Assembly: GCA_938041455.1 (NCBI GenBank)
Contig: CALITO010000013.1
Coordinates: forward strand, 1 to 38,600
DNA length: 38,600 bases
Reading direction: 5' to 3'
Source: an uncultured bacterium
GTDB lineage: Bacteria > Armatimonadota > JACIXR01
In this document: piece by piece, positions 8,066 through 14,825 of the stretch
Numbering within the stretch: position 1 is the first letter of the stretch
Layout of the letters: each line of letters starts with the position of its first letter
Position numbers and translations under genes: made by a program
The notes under the pieces: model-generated
Database searches by the model: none
Told to the model about the DNA's origin: nothing
The model's input: only the letters and a program-made list of their open reading frames with translations

Positions 8066-9222
8066 AATTGAGGAAGCTTTTATGGACAGGCATTATCATC
8101 TTGATTTTGATGCCCGCGAGTTTCTTCGCAGGATTTTACCTGGGGAAGAGCAATCATACCTTTTCGCTTTTGCCAACTTCTTTTTCTCCTGAGGGGACAA
8201 TTACATTCTTGATAGTAGGTATGGACCAGGGCATAGGAATGCCCAAGGGCGAAGGGAGGAGCGATACAATATTAGTGGGTTCTCTTGACTTGAGAAATTC
8301 CAAAGCTTTCTTACTTTCTATCCCAAGAGATACACGGCTTTATATTCCCGATGAGGGACACGAGGATAAGATAAACGCGGCGATAGTAGTAAATGGCATA
8401 AAGGCAACCCAGAAAGCAGTAAGCAACTTATTAGGGGTGCCGATAAATTACTATGTTAAAGTAAGGGTGGAGGGGTTTGAGAGAATAGTGGACCTTTTGG
8501 GAGGGATAGATATATATGTGGACAGAGATATGCATTATGTGGATAAAACTCAGAAGCTTTATATAAATTTGAAAAAGGGATACCAACATTTGAATGGCTA
8601 TCAAGCAATGTGTTTTGTTCGTTTCCGCCATGAGGCATTGGGGGATTTAGCAAGGGTAAAAAGGCAGCAGAGGTTCATCCTTGCCCTTATCCAGAAAATT
8701 TACTCTCCCTCAGTCCTTTCTCATCTCCCCTCTTTATTAAGGGAGATTTACAAAAATGTTGAGACTAACTTCACGCTGGGCGACCTTCTTTTCCTTGCCC
8801 AAAAATTCAAGGACCAGATGCCCCTCGTGGAAACGGATATCTTGCCCGGCGAGCCCCGGACAATAGGTGGCATAAGTTATTATGAACCGGATATTGATAA
8901 TCTGCAATTCATCGCCCAACGCCTCTTGAACCCCGTTTCCGAGGAGAGTGGTCCCATAGTAGAAGTTCTGAATGGAAGCGGTGTGCCAGGAGCAGCTGCT
9001 AAGGCCGCGGAGAAACTATCCCAACTTGGTTTCAATATCTCCTACATAGGCAATGCGGATACATTTTCCAATCACAAGACCCTCATATTAATCCACAGGG
9101 AAGGAATGAATGCGTCGGCAAGGCTGATCCGAGAGATACTGGGTTGTGGAGAGACCAGAGAAGATAATAGTTCTTCCAGAAGCGATTTCACGATTATAAT
9201 AGGGAAGGACTTTTCCCCTTGA
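8062..9222 (+). CDS. LytR-CpsA-Psr family cell-wall protein
   Basis: LCP proteins are membrane-anchored enzymes that move lipid-linked glycopolymers onto peptidoglycan or related acceptors outside the cell. This one is 386 aa: an N-terminal membrane anchor at about residues 8-27, then the LCP domain with the conserved Arg/Asp features (FLLSIPRDTRLYIP, DKINAAI, HLNGYQAMCFVRFRH), and a C-terminal LytR_C domain (IVEVLNGSGVPGAAAKAAEKL) at about 290-375. It overlaps nadD by 4 nt. The acceptor polymer cannot be told from sequence. A weak inverted repeat, TTGATTA/TAATCAA (9219-9246), lies at its stop codon. Confidence 0.92.
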   Translation: MKLRKLLWTGIIILILMPASFFAGFYLGKSNHTFSLLPTSFSPEGTITFLIVGMDQGIGMPKGEGRSDTILVGSLDLRNSKAFLLSIPRDTRLYIPDEGHEDKINAAIVVNGIKATQKAVSNLLGVPINYYVKVRVEGFERIVDLLGGIDIYVDRDMHYVDKTQKLYINLKKGYQHLNGYQAMCFVRFRHEALGDLARVKRQQRFILALIQKIYSPSVLSHLPSLLREIYKNVETNFTLGDLLFLAQKFKDQMPLVETDILPGEPRTIGGISYYEPDIDNLQFIAQRLLNPVSEESGPIVEVLNGSGVPGAAAKAAEKLSQLGFNISYIGNADTFSNHKTLILIHREGMNASARLIREILGCGETREDNSSSRSDFTIIIGKDFSP

Positions 9223-9270
9223 TTAGTTCCTGCTAAAATTAATCAAAAATCAAAGAAAGGAGGGAATTAA

Positions 9271-9621
9271 CTGGAAGAAAAGAAGAAATCTAAAAGGGGT
9301 AGAAGCCCCAAGAGTAAAGCGAACTTATTGGCAAAGGTTTTAGAGAAGAAAAAGGCGGAGAATGTAGTGCTCATTGATATAAGAAGTAAAACTATAGTGG
9401 CTGATTATTTTGTGATTTGTTCGGCTAACTCGGATACTCATGCGAAGGCGTTGATAGAAGCGGTGGAGGAGAGATTGAAAAGGAACGAGAGCGGACCGGT
9501 GGCGATTGAGGGAGGGGGACCCCTAAGATGGTCCCTCATAGATTGCGGTGATGTGATAGTGCATATCCTCTCACCTGAGGCAAGGGAATATTATAACCTG
9601 GAGGAGTTATGGGTTGATTGA
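9271..9621 (+). CDS. rsfS: Ribosomal silencing factor RsfS
   Basis: RsfS (DUF143/Iojap) binds ribosomal protein L14 and blocks subunit joining when nutrients are short. The conserved core is complete: KAENVVLIDIRSKTIVADYF, VICSANSDTHAKAL, GDVIVHILSPEAREYYNLEELW. A TTG at 9328 would begin inside the first conserved helix. The frame is open back to a CTG at 9271 that follows AGGAGGGAATTAA with ideal spacing and comes directly after an in-frame TAA. I therefore place the start at CTG, giving 116 aa with a basic tail (LEEKKKSKRGRSPKSKA). The CTG start is inference. It overlaps the next gene by 8 nt. Confidence 0.9.
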   Translation: MEEKKKSKRGRSPKSKANLLAKVLEKKKAENVVLIDIRSKTIVADYFVICSANSDTHAKALIEAVEERLKRNESGPVAIEGGGPLRWSLIDCGDVIVHILSPEAREYYNLEELWVD

Positions 9622-10177
9622 GGAAGAAAAGGAGAAATTACTCCGATTCGCCCTCCTCTATTTAAGAAGAGGAGAGATAAAGAAAGCGCTTTCTGCCTGT
9701 GAGCAGATTTTAGAAGCGGACCCTCATAACCCCGCTGCTTTGGAATTATTAGGGGATATAAAAGCCGGTCAGAGGGAACTACGGGAAGCTCTGGAGCTTT
9801 ATAAAAGGGCAAAGGAAAATAATCCCTCTCCTGGGGAGGTGGAGAAGAAGATAGCAAGGACGATCCTGCGCATCGCGGAAGAGGAAGGTAAATTTGACCT
9901 CAAGTTAGAACCCATAAAGAAATTGCCTCTTCTTTCGGGATTCCTTTCCCTGGTTTTCGCCGGCCTGGGGCAATTTTACAATGGAGACATCTCAAAGGGA
10001 ATAGCGGGAGTAATACTCTCCTTCCTCTTCCTCACCTTACCATTTCTTCTAAAACGCCCCGAGTTTCTCATCGCTTGGTTTCTTCTCAACATCGGTTTCG
10101 CTTTGGAAGCCCACAGCAGAGCTAAGAAGATGTCTGCTAAAGAGGAAGAAAGGAAGGAACAAGATACACAGGAGTAA
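9614..10177 (+). CDS. TPR and TM2-like membrane protein
   Basis: Function unknown. It is 187 aa from a TTG at 9614, preceded by GAGGAG at 7-nt spacing and overlapping rsfS by 8 nt. Residues ~3-75 form two TPR-like helical repeats (ALLYLRRGEIKKALSACEQI; NPAALELLGDIKAGQRELREAL). Residues ~105-165 contain a glycine-rich LVFAGLGQFYNGDISKGI segment, typical of TM2/DUF5683-like membrane proteins, and two or three hydrophobic helices. The charged tail is lysine/glutamate rich. It is probably a membrane protein with a cytoplasmic protein-binding N-terminus. It is co-transcribed with rsfS, but no functional link is known. Confidence 0.85.
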   Translation: MIEEEKEKLLRFALLYLRRGEIKKALSACEQILEADPHNPAALELLGDIKAGQRELREALELYKRAKENNPSPGEVEKKIARTILRIAEEEGKFDLKLEPIKKLPLLSGFLSLVFAGLGQFYNGDISKGIAGVILSFLFLTLPFLLKRPEFLIAWFLLNIGFALEAHSRAKKMSAKEEERKEQDTQE

Positions 10178-10211
10178 GGCGGCGTTTTTGTTCACATATT
10201 TTTTGACATCT

Positions 10212-10363
10212 TTAAGGAAGGATATCTAGGGCTATCTTTTCCTCCTCCAGCCAATAAAGGGAGACGAGGCCCTGACATGAGGGGCAAACCCCTATTGGTT
10301 CCTCCTCCGATAAGAAAAGGGGCTCGCCACAACGAGGGCAGATCCTGAGTTCTCCATTCCCAT
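10212..10363 (-). pseudogene. Small zinc-ribbon frame, start unresolved
   Basis: Directly after nifU, the minus strand has a frame reading GELRICPRCGEPLFLSEEE, then PIGVCPSCQGLVSLYWLEEE and ending IALDILP. The two CPxC knuckles 18 residues apart make a convincing zinc ribbon of ~50 aa. No standard start codon lies in this frame; it opens after a TGA. An ATG at 10363, immediately after the nifU TAA, is one base out of frame: adding one G to its ATGGG would give MGNGELRICPRCGE. So it is either a frameshifted gene, a base-calling error, or a gene using a non-standard start. A longer overlapping minus-strand ORF (10192-10374) is a shadow. Function is unknown; the position suggests a role with Fe-S or NAD genes. 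Confidence 0.5.
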
Positions 10364-10747
10364 TTAGTCATCACTTCCTTTCTTTTTCCGGTAATCCTCT
10401 ATGGCCGCTCTGATACCCTGCTCAGCTAATAGGGAGCAGTGATATTTTATCGCTGGTAAGCCGTCCAAGGCATCTGCTACCGTTTTGTTGGTTATATTCA
10501 AAGCCTCGTTTATATCTTTCCCTTTCACTAACTCAGTAACCATAGAAGATGTGGCGATCGCGGCAGCACAGCCAAAGGTTTGAAACTTACAATCCACTAT
10601 TTTCTCATCCTTCACCTTTATATATATGACCATAACATCTCCACACATAGGGTTCCCCACTTTCCCCACTCCATCTGCGTCCTCTATCTTTCCTACATTT
10701 CGAGGGTTACGAAAATGTTCCAAAACCTTCTCGGTATATTCCAACAT
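10364..10747 (-). CDS. Fe-S cluster scaffold protein (NifU/IscU-type)
   Basis: Scaffold on which iron and IscS-derived sulfur are assembled into [2Fe-2S]/[4Fe-4S] clusters. It is 127 aa, the N-terminal NifU-type domain only. All three cluster ligands are present: Cys35 (NPMCGD), Cys60 (TFGCAAAIA) and Cys104 (KYHCSLL). The ligand-adjacent Asp37 is also present. It starts 11 nt after nadA and is the third gene downstream of rrf2. The partner desulfurase is two genes upstream. NadA needs a [4Fe-4S] cluster, so the operon pairs a client with its assembly machinery. Confidence 0.95.
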   Translation of the reverse strand: MLEYTEKVLEHFRNPRNVGKIEDADGVGKVGNPMCGDVMVIYIKVKDEKIVDCKFQTFGCAAAIATSSMVTELVKGKDINEALNITNKTVADALDGLPAIKYHCSLLAEQGIRAAIEDYRKKKGSDD

Positions 10748-10758
10748 CCTGTATCACC

Positions 10759-11658
10759 TCATGCGTATTCCAACATTTTCTCCAGAGCTTCCCTGGAGCG
10801 AGATATTATCTCTTGGGGAAGCTCTATTTTATATTTCTCGTAAAGCAGGGAGTTGTAGACATCCTCCAATCTCGTCAATTTCATATTTCTGCACATAAGG
10901 GCGCGGGGAACGAAAAACTTCTTTTGAGGGTTTTCCTTTCTCAAGCGATGAAGGAGCCCCACCTCTGTGCAAATTATGAACTTTTTCCCTTCACTTTCTT
11001 TGGCATATCGGAGCATCTGAGAAGTGGAGAGGACTGCGTCTGCCAAATCCAAGACATCGGGGTCGCATTCAGGGTGGGCGAGGACAATAGCGTCAGGATG
11101 TCTATTTTTTGCTTCCTTTACTTCCTTGCGCTTTATCCTCTTATGAAGGTAGCAAAAGCCATCCCAAGGAATGACCTTTTTCCCATCGACGAAGCGGGCG
11201 CTCCAGAGGGCGAGGTTCCTATCCGGGACGAATAATATCTCCTCCCCATCTATGTTCCTTATCACTTTAACCGCGTTAGCGGAAGTGCAACACACATCCG
11301 CCTCTGCCTTTACATCCGCATTCGTATTAACATAGGCGACAACCTTTATTCTTGGGTGGTTCTTCTTGAAATCCCTTATTTCTTCAACTGTTATCATTTC
11401 CGCCAGGGGGCAGAGCGCCTCGGGGCGGGGAAGAAGAACGGTCTTTTCCGGGGAAAGGATTTTCGCCGTCTCCGCCATAAATTTAACCCCGCAGAAGACC
11501 ACTAACCGATTCTCCATCTGCGCTACCTTCTTGGAAAGTTCCAGACTATCACCTACGAAGTCCGCTACATCCTGCACCTCGGGAAGTTGGTAATTGTGGG
11601 CAACTATCAAGGCGCCCTTTTCCTTCTTTAAATATAAAATCCTATCTATTAGCTCCAC
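10759..11658 (-). CDS. nadA: Quinolinate synthase
   Basis: Condenses iminoaspartate with dihydroxyacetone phosphate to quinolinate, using a [4Fe-4S] cluster. It is 299 aa, the compact form. Conserved: AHNYQLPEVQDVADFVGDSL, and the three probable cluster cysteines Cys83 (ALCPLAEM), Cys124 (DVCCTSANAV) and Cys256 (LMCRNMK). It begins 4 nt after iscS. No nadB or nadC is nearby, so the iminoaspartate source (NadB or aspartate dehydrogenase) must lie elsewhere. Confidence 0.96.
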   Translation of the reverse strand: MELIDRILYLKKEKGALIVAHNYQLPEVQDVADFVGDSLELSKKVAQMENRLVVFCGVKFMAETAKILSPEKTVLLPRPEALCPLAEMITVEEIRDFKKNHPRIKVVAYVNTNADVKAEADVCCTSANAVKVIRNIDGEEILFVPDRNLALWSARFVDGKKVIPWDGFCYLHKRIKRKEVKEAKNRHPDAIVLAHPECDPDVLDLADAVLSTSQMLRYAKESEGKKFIICTEVGLLHRLRKENPQKKFFVPRALMCRNMKLTRLEDVYNSLLYEKYKIELPQEIISRSREALEKMLEYA

Positions 11659-11662
11659 CGGT

Positions 11663-12826
11663 TCATCCCTCCCAGAAGGGGGATACCCTTCTCAACTCCT
11701 CAACTATAGGTGGGAGGACCTCACTTACCTTCTCCACATCTGCCTCCCTGTTGAATTTCCCCAAGCTGAAACGTAAGGAGCCATGGGCTACCTCCGGAGG
11801 GATACCCATAGCGAGTAGGACATGGGAAGGCTCTAAAGAAGCGGAGGTGCAGGCGGAACCGGAGGAGGCACAAATTCCCTCTTTATCTAAGTTCATCAAC
11901 ATGGATTCCCCTTCCACATATTTGACGCAAATTGAGAGGGTGTTGAATAGCCTTTTTTGGGGATGCCCATTTACTATTATCTCGGGAATTTTTTGAACCA
12001 ATTTCTGTTCGAGTTTATCCCTCAACTTCTTAACTCTCTTCTCCTCCTCTTCCATCTCCCTCTGAGCAAGCTCTGCTGCCTTGCCCAAACCCACAATGCC
12101 GGGAACGTTCTCGGTGCCCGCTCTTCTGCCTTTTTCCTGCTCTCCTCCATTGATAAAGGGAAGGATTCTTACTCCCCGCCGAACATACAAAGCACCCACA
12201 CCTTTCGGCCCGTAAAATTTATGAGCGGAGAGGGAAAGGAGATCAACCCCTAAATCATTGACATCAACTGGTATTTTCCCCACTCCCTGAACCGCGTCAG
12301 TGTGGAAATAGACACCGTGTTTTTTTGCTATCTCTGCTATAATTTTGATGGGCTGGATAGTGCCAACTTCATTATTAGCAAGCATTATGGAGATAAGAAT
12401 CGTCTGGGGAGTGATGCTCTTTTCTAAGGCTTCTATATCTACTACTCCCCATCTATCCACAGGTAGATAGGTAACTGGAAAGCCTTGTTTCTCCAAGAAT
12501 TTACAAGCATTGAGGACGGCATGATGTTCTATTTGGGAAGTTATGATGTGCTTCCCTTTGTCTTGATTAGCGTAAGCTACGCCTTTCAAGGCGAAGTTGT
12601 CTGCTTCCGTGCCGCCCGAGGTGAAAATTATCTCTCGTGGGTCGGCATTTAGCAGTTTTGCCACTCTCTCTCTGGCTTGCTCAACTGCATTTCTTGCCCT
12701 TTGAGCGAGGGAATAGATTGAAGAGGGGTTGCCATATTCCTGGCTGAAGTAGGGAAGCATCTCTTCAAGAACCCGCTCATCGGTGGGAGTAGTCGCATTG
12801 TAATCCATATAAATCAATTTAAACAC
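11663..12826 (-). CDS. Cysteine desulfurase (IscS/NifS family)
   Basis: PLP enzyme that takes sulfur from cysteine as a persulfide for Fe-S clusters. It is 387 aa. Features: MDYNATTPTDERVLEEM, the substrate loop FTSGGTEADNFALKG, PLP Lys203 in SLSAHKFYGPKG, and active-site Cys326 in CASSGSACTSAS on the extended loop of class I (IscS/NifS) enzymes. It overlaps the rrf2 3' end by 8 nt. It probably supplies the downstream scaffold protein and the NadA cluster. Whether to call it iscS or nifS cannot be settled from sequence. Confidence 0.96.
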   Translation of the reverse strand: MFKLIYMDYNATTPTDERVLEEMLPYFSQEYGNPSSIYSLAQRARNAVEQARERVAKLLNADPREIIFTSGGTEADNFALKGVAYANQDKGKHIITSQIEHHAVLNACKFLEKQGFPVTYLPVDRWGVVDIEALEKSITPQTILISIMLANNEVGTIQPIKIIAEIAKKHGVYFHTDAVQGVGKIPVDVNDLGVDLLSLSAHKFYGPKGVGALYVRRGVRILPFINGGEQEKGRRAGTENVPGIVGLGKAAELAQREMEEEEKRVKKLRDKLEQKLVQKIPEIIVNGHPQKRLFNTLSICVKYVEGESMLMNLDKEGICASSGSACTSASLEPSHVLLAMGIPPEVAHGSLRFSLGKFNREADVEKVSEVLPPIVEELRRVSPFWEG

Positions 12827-13241
12827 CTCCTAAGGCGAGCTGTCTCCTTGTTAATTCGCCGAGAGTTTTATTCTTAAAAACCTTCTCTAAAGCAAGGGAA
12901 GCCTCTTTCCAAAGTTCCCTTACCCCGCAGAAAGCGACTCTCTTGCAGTAATGGGGATGGTCAAGACAGGGGACAAGGGAGAGAGAACCTCCCATACTCT
13001 TCACTATATCCAAGAGGGAAATTTCTTCAGGAGGACGGGAGAGGACATATCCCCCTCCCGGACCCCTCACGCTTATCAGGAATCCGCTTGTTTCAAGGGC
13101 ATATGCTATCTGCCTCATATATCTTAGGGGTATGGATTGACGCTGAGCGGCCTTCTCCAACTTCACAGGGCCTTTGCCCCAGTGGAGGGCTATCTCCAAC
13201 ATCAACCTCATACCGTAGCGCACCCTTGTGGATAGTTTCAT
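12819..13241 (-). CDS. Rrf2-family transcription regulator, IscR-like
   Basis: Winged-helix repressor/activator, 140 aa. The N-terminus MKLSTRVRYGMRLMLEIA and wing motif GPGGGYVLSRPPEEISLLDI are family hallmarks. Three cysteines, Cys92, Cys99 and Cys105 (spacing 6 and 5 residues), correspond to the IscR [2Fe-2S] ligands (92, 98, 104), so it likely senses Fe-S status. It is the first gene of an operon with the desulfurase, nadA and the scaffold, and a perfect inverted repeat sits at its transcription start. It most likely represses its own operon when clusters are plentiful. The sensing role is inference from family. Confidence 0.93.
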   Translation of the reverse strand: MKLSTRVRYGMRLMLEIALHWGKGPVKLEKAAQRQSIPLRYMRQIAYALETSGFLISVRGPGGGYVLSRPPEEISLLDIVKSMGGSLSLVPCLDHPHYCKRVAFCGVRELWKEASLALEKVFKNKTLGELTRRQLALGGV

Positions 13242-13259
13242 TGGTTTTCTCCTCCTAAT

Positions 13260-13280
13260 AGTTTATTTTTTTGATAAACT
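13260..13280 (-). promoter_or_regulatory. Probable Rrf2 operator
   Basis: Perfect inverted repeat, arms AGTTTAT and ATAAACT with a 7-nt A/T spacer. It lies 9 nt downstream of the -10, over the predicted transcription start and 18 nt before the rrf2 ATG. Position and self-symmetry fit an autorepressor site; binding is not shown. Confidence 0.6.
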
Positions 13281-13289
13281 TTGTGTATT

Positions 13290-13317
13290 ATTATAACCTA
13301 AAAAAGAAAAAAGTCAA
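13290..13317 (-). promoter_or_regulatory. rrf2-iscS-nadA-nifU promoter
   Basis: Minus strand: -35 TTGACT (13317-13312), 16-nt spacer, perfect -10 TATAAT (13295-13290). SD AGGAGGAG precedes the rrf2 ATG. The remaining ~90 bases to the next gene hold only weak hairpins. Confidence 0.8.
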
Positions 13318-13364
13318 AAGATAAAAAATTCGGGAATCGCGGGGGGCAGAATACATTGTATCTT

Positions 13365-13402
13365 ACCCCTCTAGTAAGGGGTGAACAAAGACCTCAGTCT
13401 TT
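13365..13402 (-). terminator. Weak hairpins after the GH32/43-like gene
   Basis: Just past the stop at 13410 the minus strand has AAAGAC-TGAG-GTCTTT (13402-13387) and then ACCCCT/AGGGGT (13382-13365). Neither has a real T tract on this strand, so termination here is only a guess. The first reads into TTTTT on the plus strand, but no plus-strand gene ends here. Confidence 0.25.
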
Positions 13403-13409
13403 TTCCCTT

Positions 13410-14807
13410 TTAGCGAAAACGCAGGGCATAAAGGTCGGCATCCTGAAGCAGGAACCTCATGCGAATCACCCTTCCGGCAAGTTTGCTTAAATCCGAATTG
13501 TTCGCCCACTGGACTTTTCCCTCTATTTCGTCACCGTAAATCTCAAGACAATCATCCAGCGCGAAGCCAGGGATTGGTTTGCCCTCTGCGTCCAATATTT
13601 CAACGAGTATTTTGCCTCCAGCTGATGTAGAATAATTGAGCAGAAGCTCTTTACCTTTAAACTTCAAAGGATAGGTGATGAACTCGCCTCCTTGATAATC
13701 CCCATAGAGCGAAACGAAGCCATCGATGCGCAATGTGAAGCGGCGGAGCCTATTGTCTTTTCCTGGGTATCCCTCACTTGAATAAATGGAGAGCTCTCCT
13801 GGAGCACCAGGGAGATCAGATTTAGTGAGTAAAATTCCCCAAACAGTCATATTGTTGCGGTGGACCCAGCGCTCGGATATTGGACCAGGGCGGATGAAGG
13901 CTTCCAACCAGCGGTGCCAATGTATGCCATCCCTGCTCGTCATAAACACCCCATCGGACAATCCACCGCTAATTACCTTCTTTCGCTCAGGGAAGAACCT
14001 CATAGGGAAGCCAAGGTAGATGTGGGGGGCACGGAAATAGGGGATTATGGCGTTTGTGTAAAGATGTTCCAAAGGAGCGTTTCCATAGTCAAGGAAACGA
14101 GGCTCAGCCCAATGAATGAAGTCTTTGGAAGTAGAAGTCATAATGTCCCTATAGCCCTCACGGAATTCCCGATAGAACACAACATAGCATTCCCTTACTT
14201 CATCCCAGAAAGCAAGGTTTTGAGAATCAAAAGCCCCTTTGGTTATGATAGGTTCGTCTCTCATTAACTCCCAGTGTATGCCATCGGGGGATTGGAAGGC
14301 GTAGAGTCCTCCTTCTCCCCGTCCCAGCGCCTTATAGCGAGCTTCTGATGGGCAGTCGGGGTTTTTGTCTTTGAAAGGGGTGAAGTTGTGGGTGCCGATC
14401 CCCTGCCAAATAATGTTATTTCGCTTTGAGCCGTTGAATTCAAATAGACCCAACTCGGGTTTGGCCCAGTGAATACCATCCTTGCTCTCCGCGTAGCAGG
14501 TGAACTCGGGGTGGGTTTCCCTCCAACTCTCGGGGTCGTGGTCGGAGCCTCGGTAATACATTCGGAAGATGCCTTCGTCTTCAAAAACCGTTACATAGCC
14601 ACAAGTATTCCCCTCCCAGGGTTTATCAAATGTCATCGCAATTTCTCGTGGTATGGGATGGTGGAGTTTGAAATGAACACCTTCCTTCCGCTCTATAAGC
14701 CAATCGTCCACAAAGAGTTCCCAGCGTGAACCGATATCCCTTATAACCATCTCGCTTGACAAACATGTTACACTTATAGGAAAGAAAAGCATTAATCTAT
14801 AAATCAT
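13410..14807 (-). CDS. GH32/GH43-like five-bladed propeller protein
   Basis: It is 465 aa and probably exported: residues 1-20 are hydrophobic (MIYRLMLFFPISVTCLSS). It is built from repeated propeller blades, each with a D-G-I-H-W or similar turn: SKDGIHWAKPEL, SPDGIHWELM, SKDFIHWAEP, SRDGIHWHRW. This pattern is common in GH32/GH43/GH130-type proteins of Planctomycetes and related groups, where the exact activity is usually unknown. A C-terminal beta-domain (about 365-465: GGEFITYPLKFKGKELLLN) resembles a sugar-binding or jelly-roll module. I cannot assign catalytic residues with certainty. It begins 18 nt after the 1459-aa GH gene stop, with SD AAGGTG, and is in that operon. Confidence 0.75.
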   Translation of the reverse strand: MIYRLMLFFPISVTCLSSEMVIRDIGSRWELFVDDWLIERKEGVHFKLHHPIPREIAMTFDKPWEGNTCGYVTVFEDEGIFRMYYRGSDHDPESWRETHPEFTCYAESKDGIHWAKPELGLFEFNGSKRNNIIWQGIGTHNFTPFKDKNPDCPSEARYKALGRGEGGLYAFQSPDGIHWELMRDEPIITKGAFDSQNLAFWDEVRECYVVFYREFREGYRDIMTSTSKDFIHWAEPRFLDYGNAPLEHLYTNAIIPYFRAPHIYLGFPMRFFPERKKVISGGLSDGVFMTSRDGIHWHRWLEAFIRPGPISERWVHRNNMTVWGILLTKSDLPGAPGELSIYSSEGYPGKDNRLRRFTLRIDGFVSLYGDYQGGEFITYPLKFKGKELLLNYSTSAGGKILVEILDAEGKPIPGFALDDCLEIYGDEIEGKVQWANNSDLSKLAGRVIRMRFLLQDADLYALRFR

Positions 14808-14825
14808 ATCCCAACACCTTGCTTC

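Noticed and set aside
10192-10374. 60-aa minus-strand ORF after nifU
   Set aside because: Its frame has no protein character; the zinc-ribbon frame on the same DNA is convincing instead.
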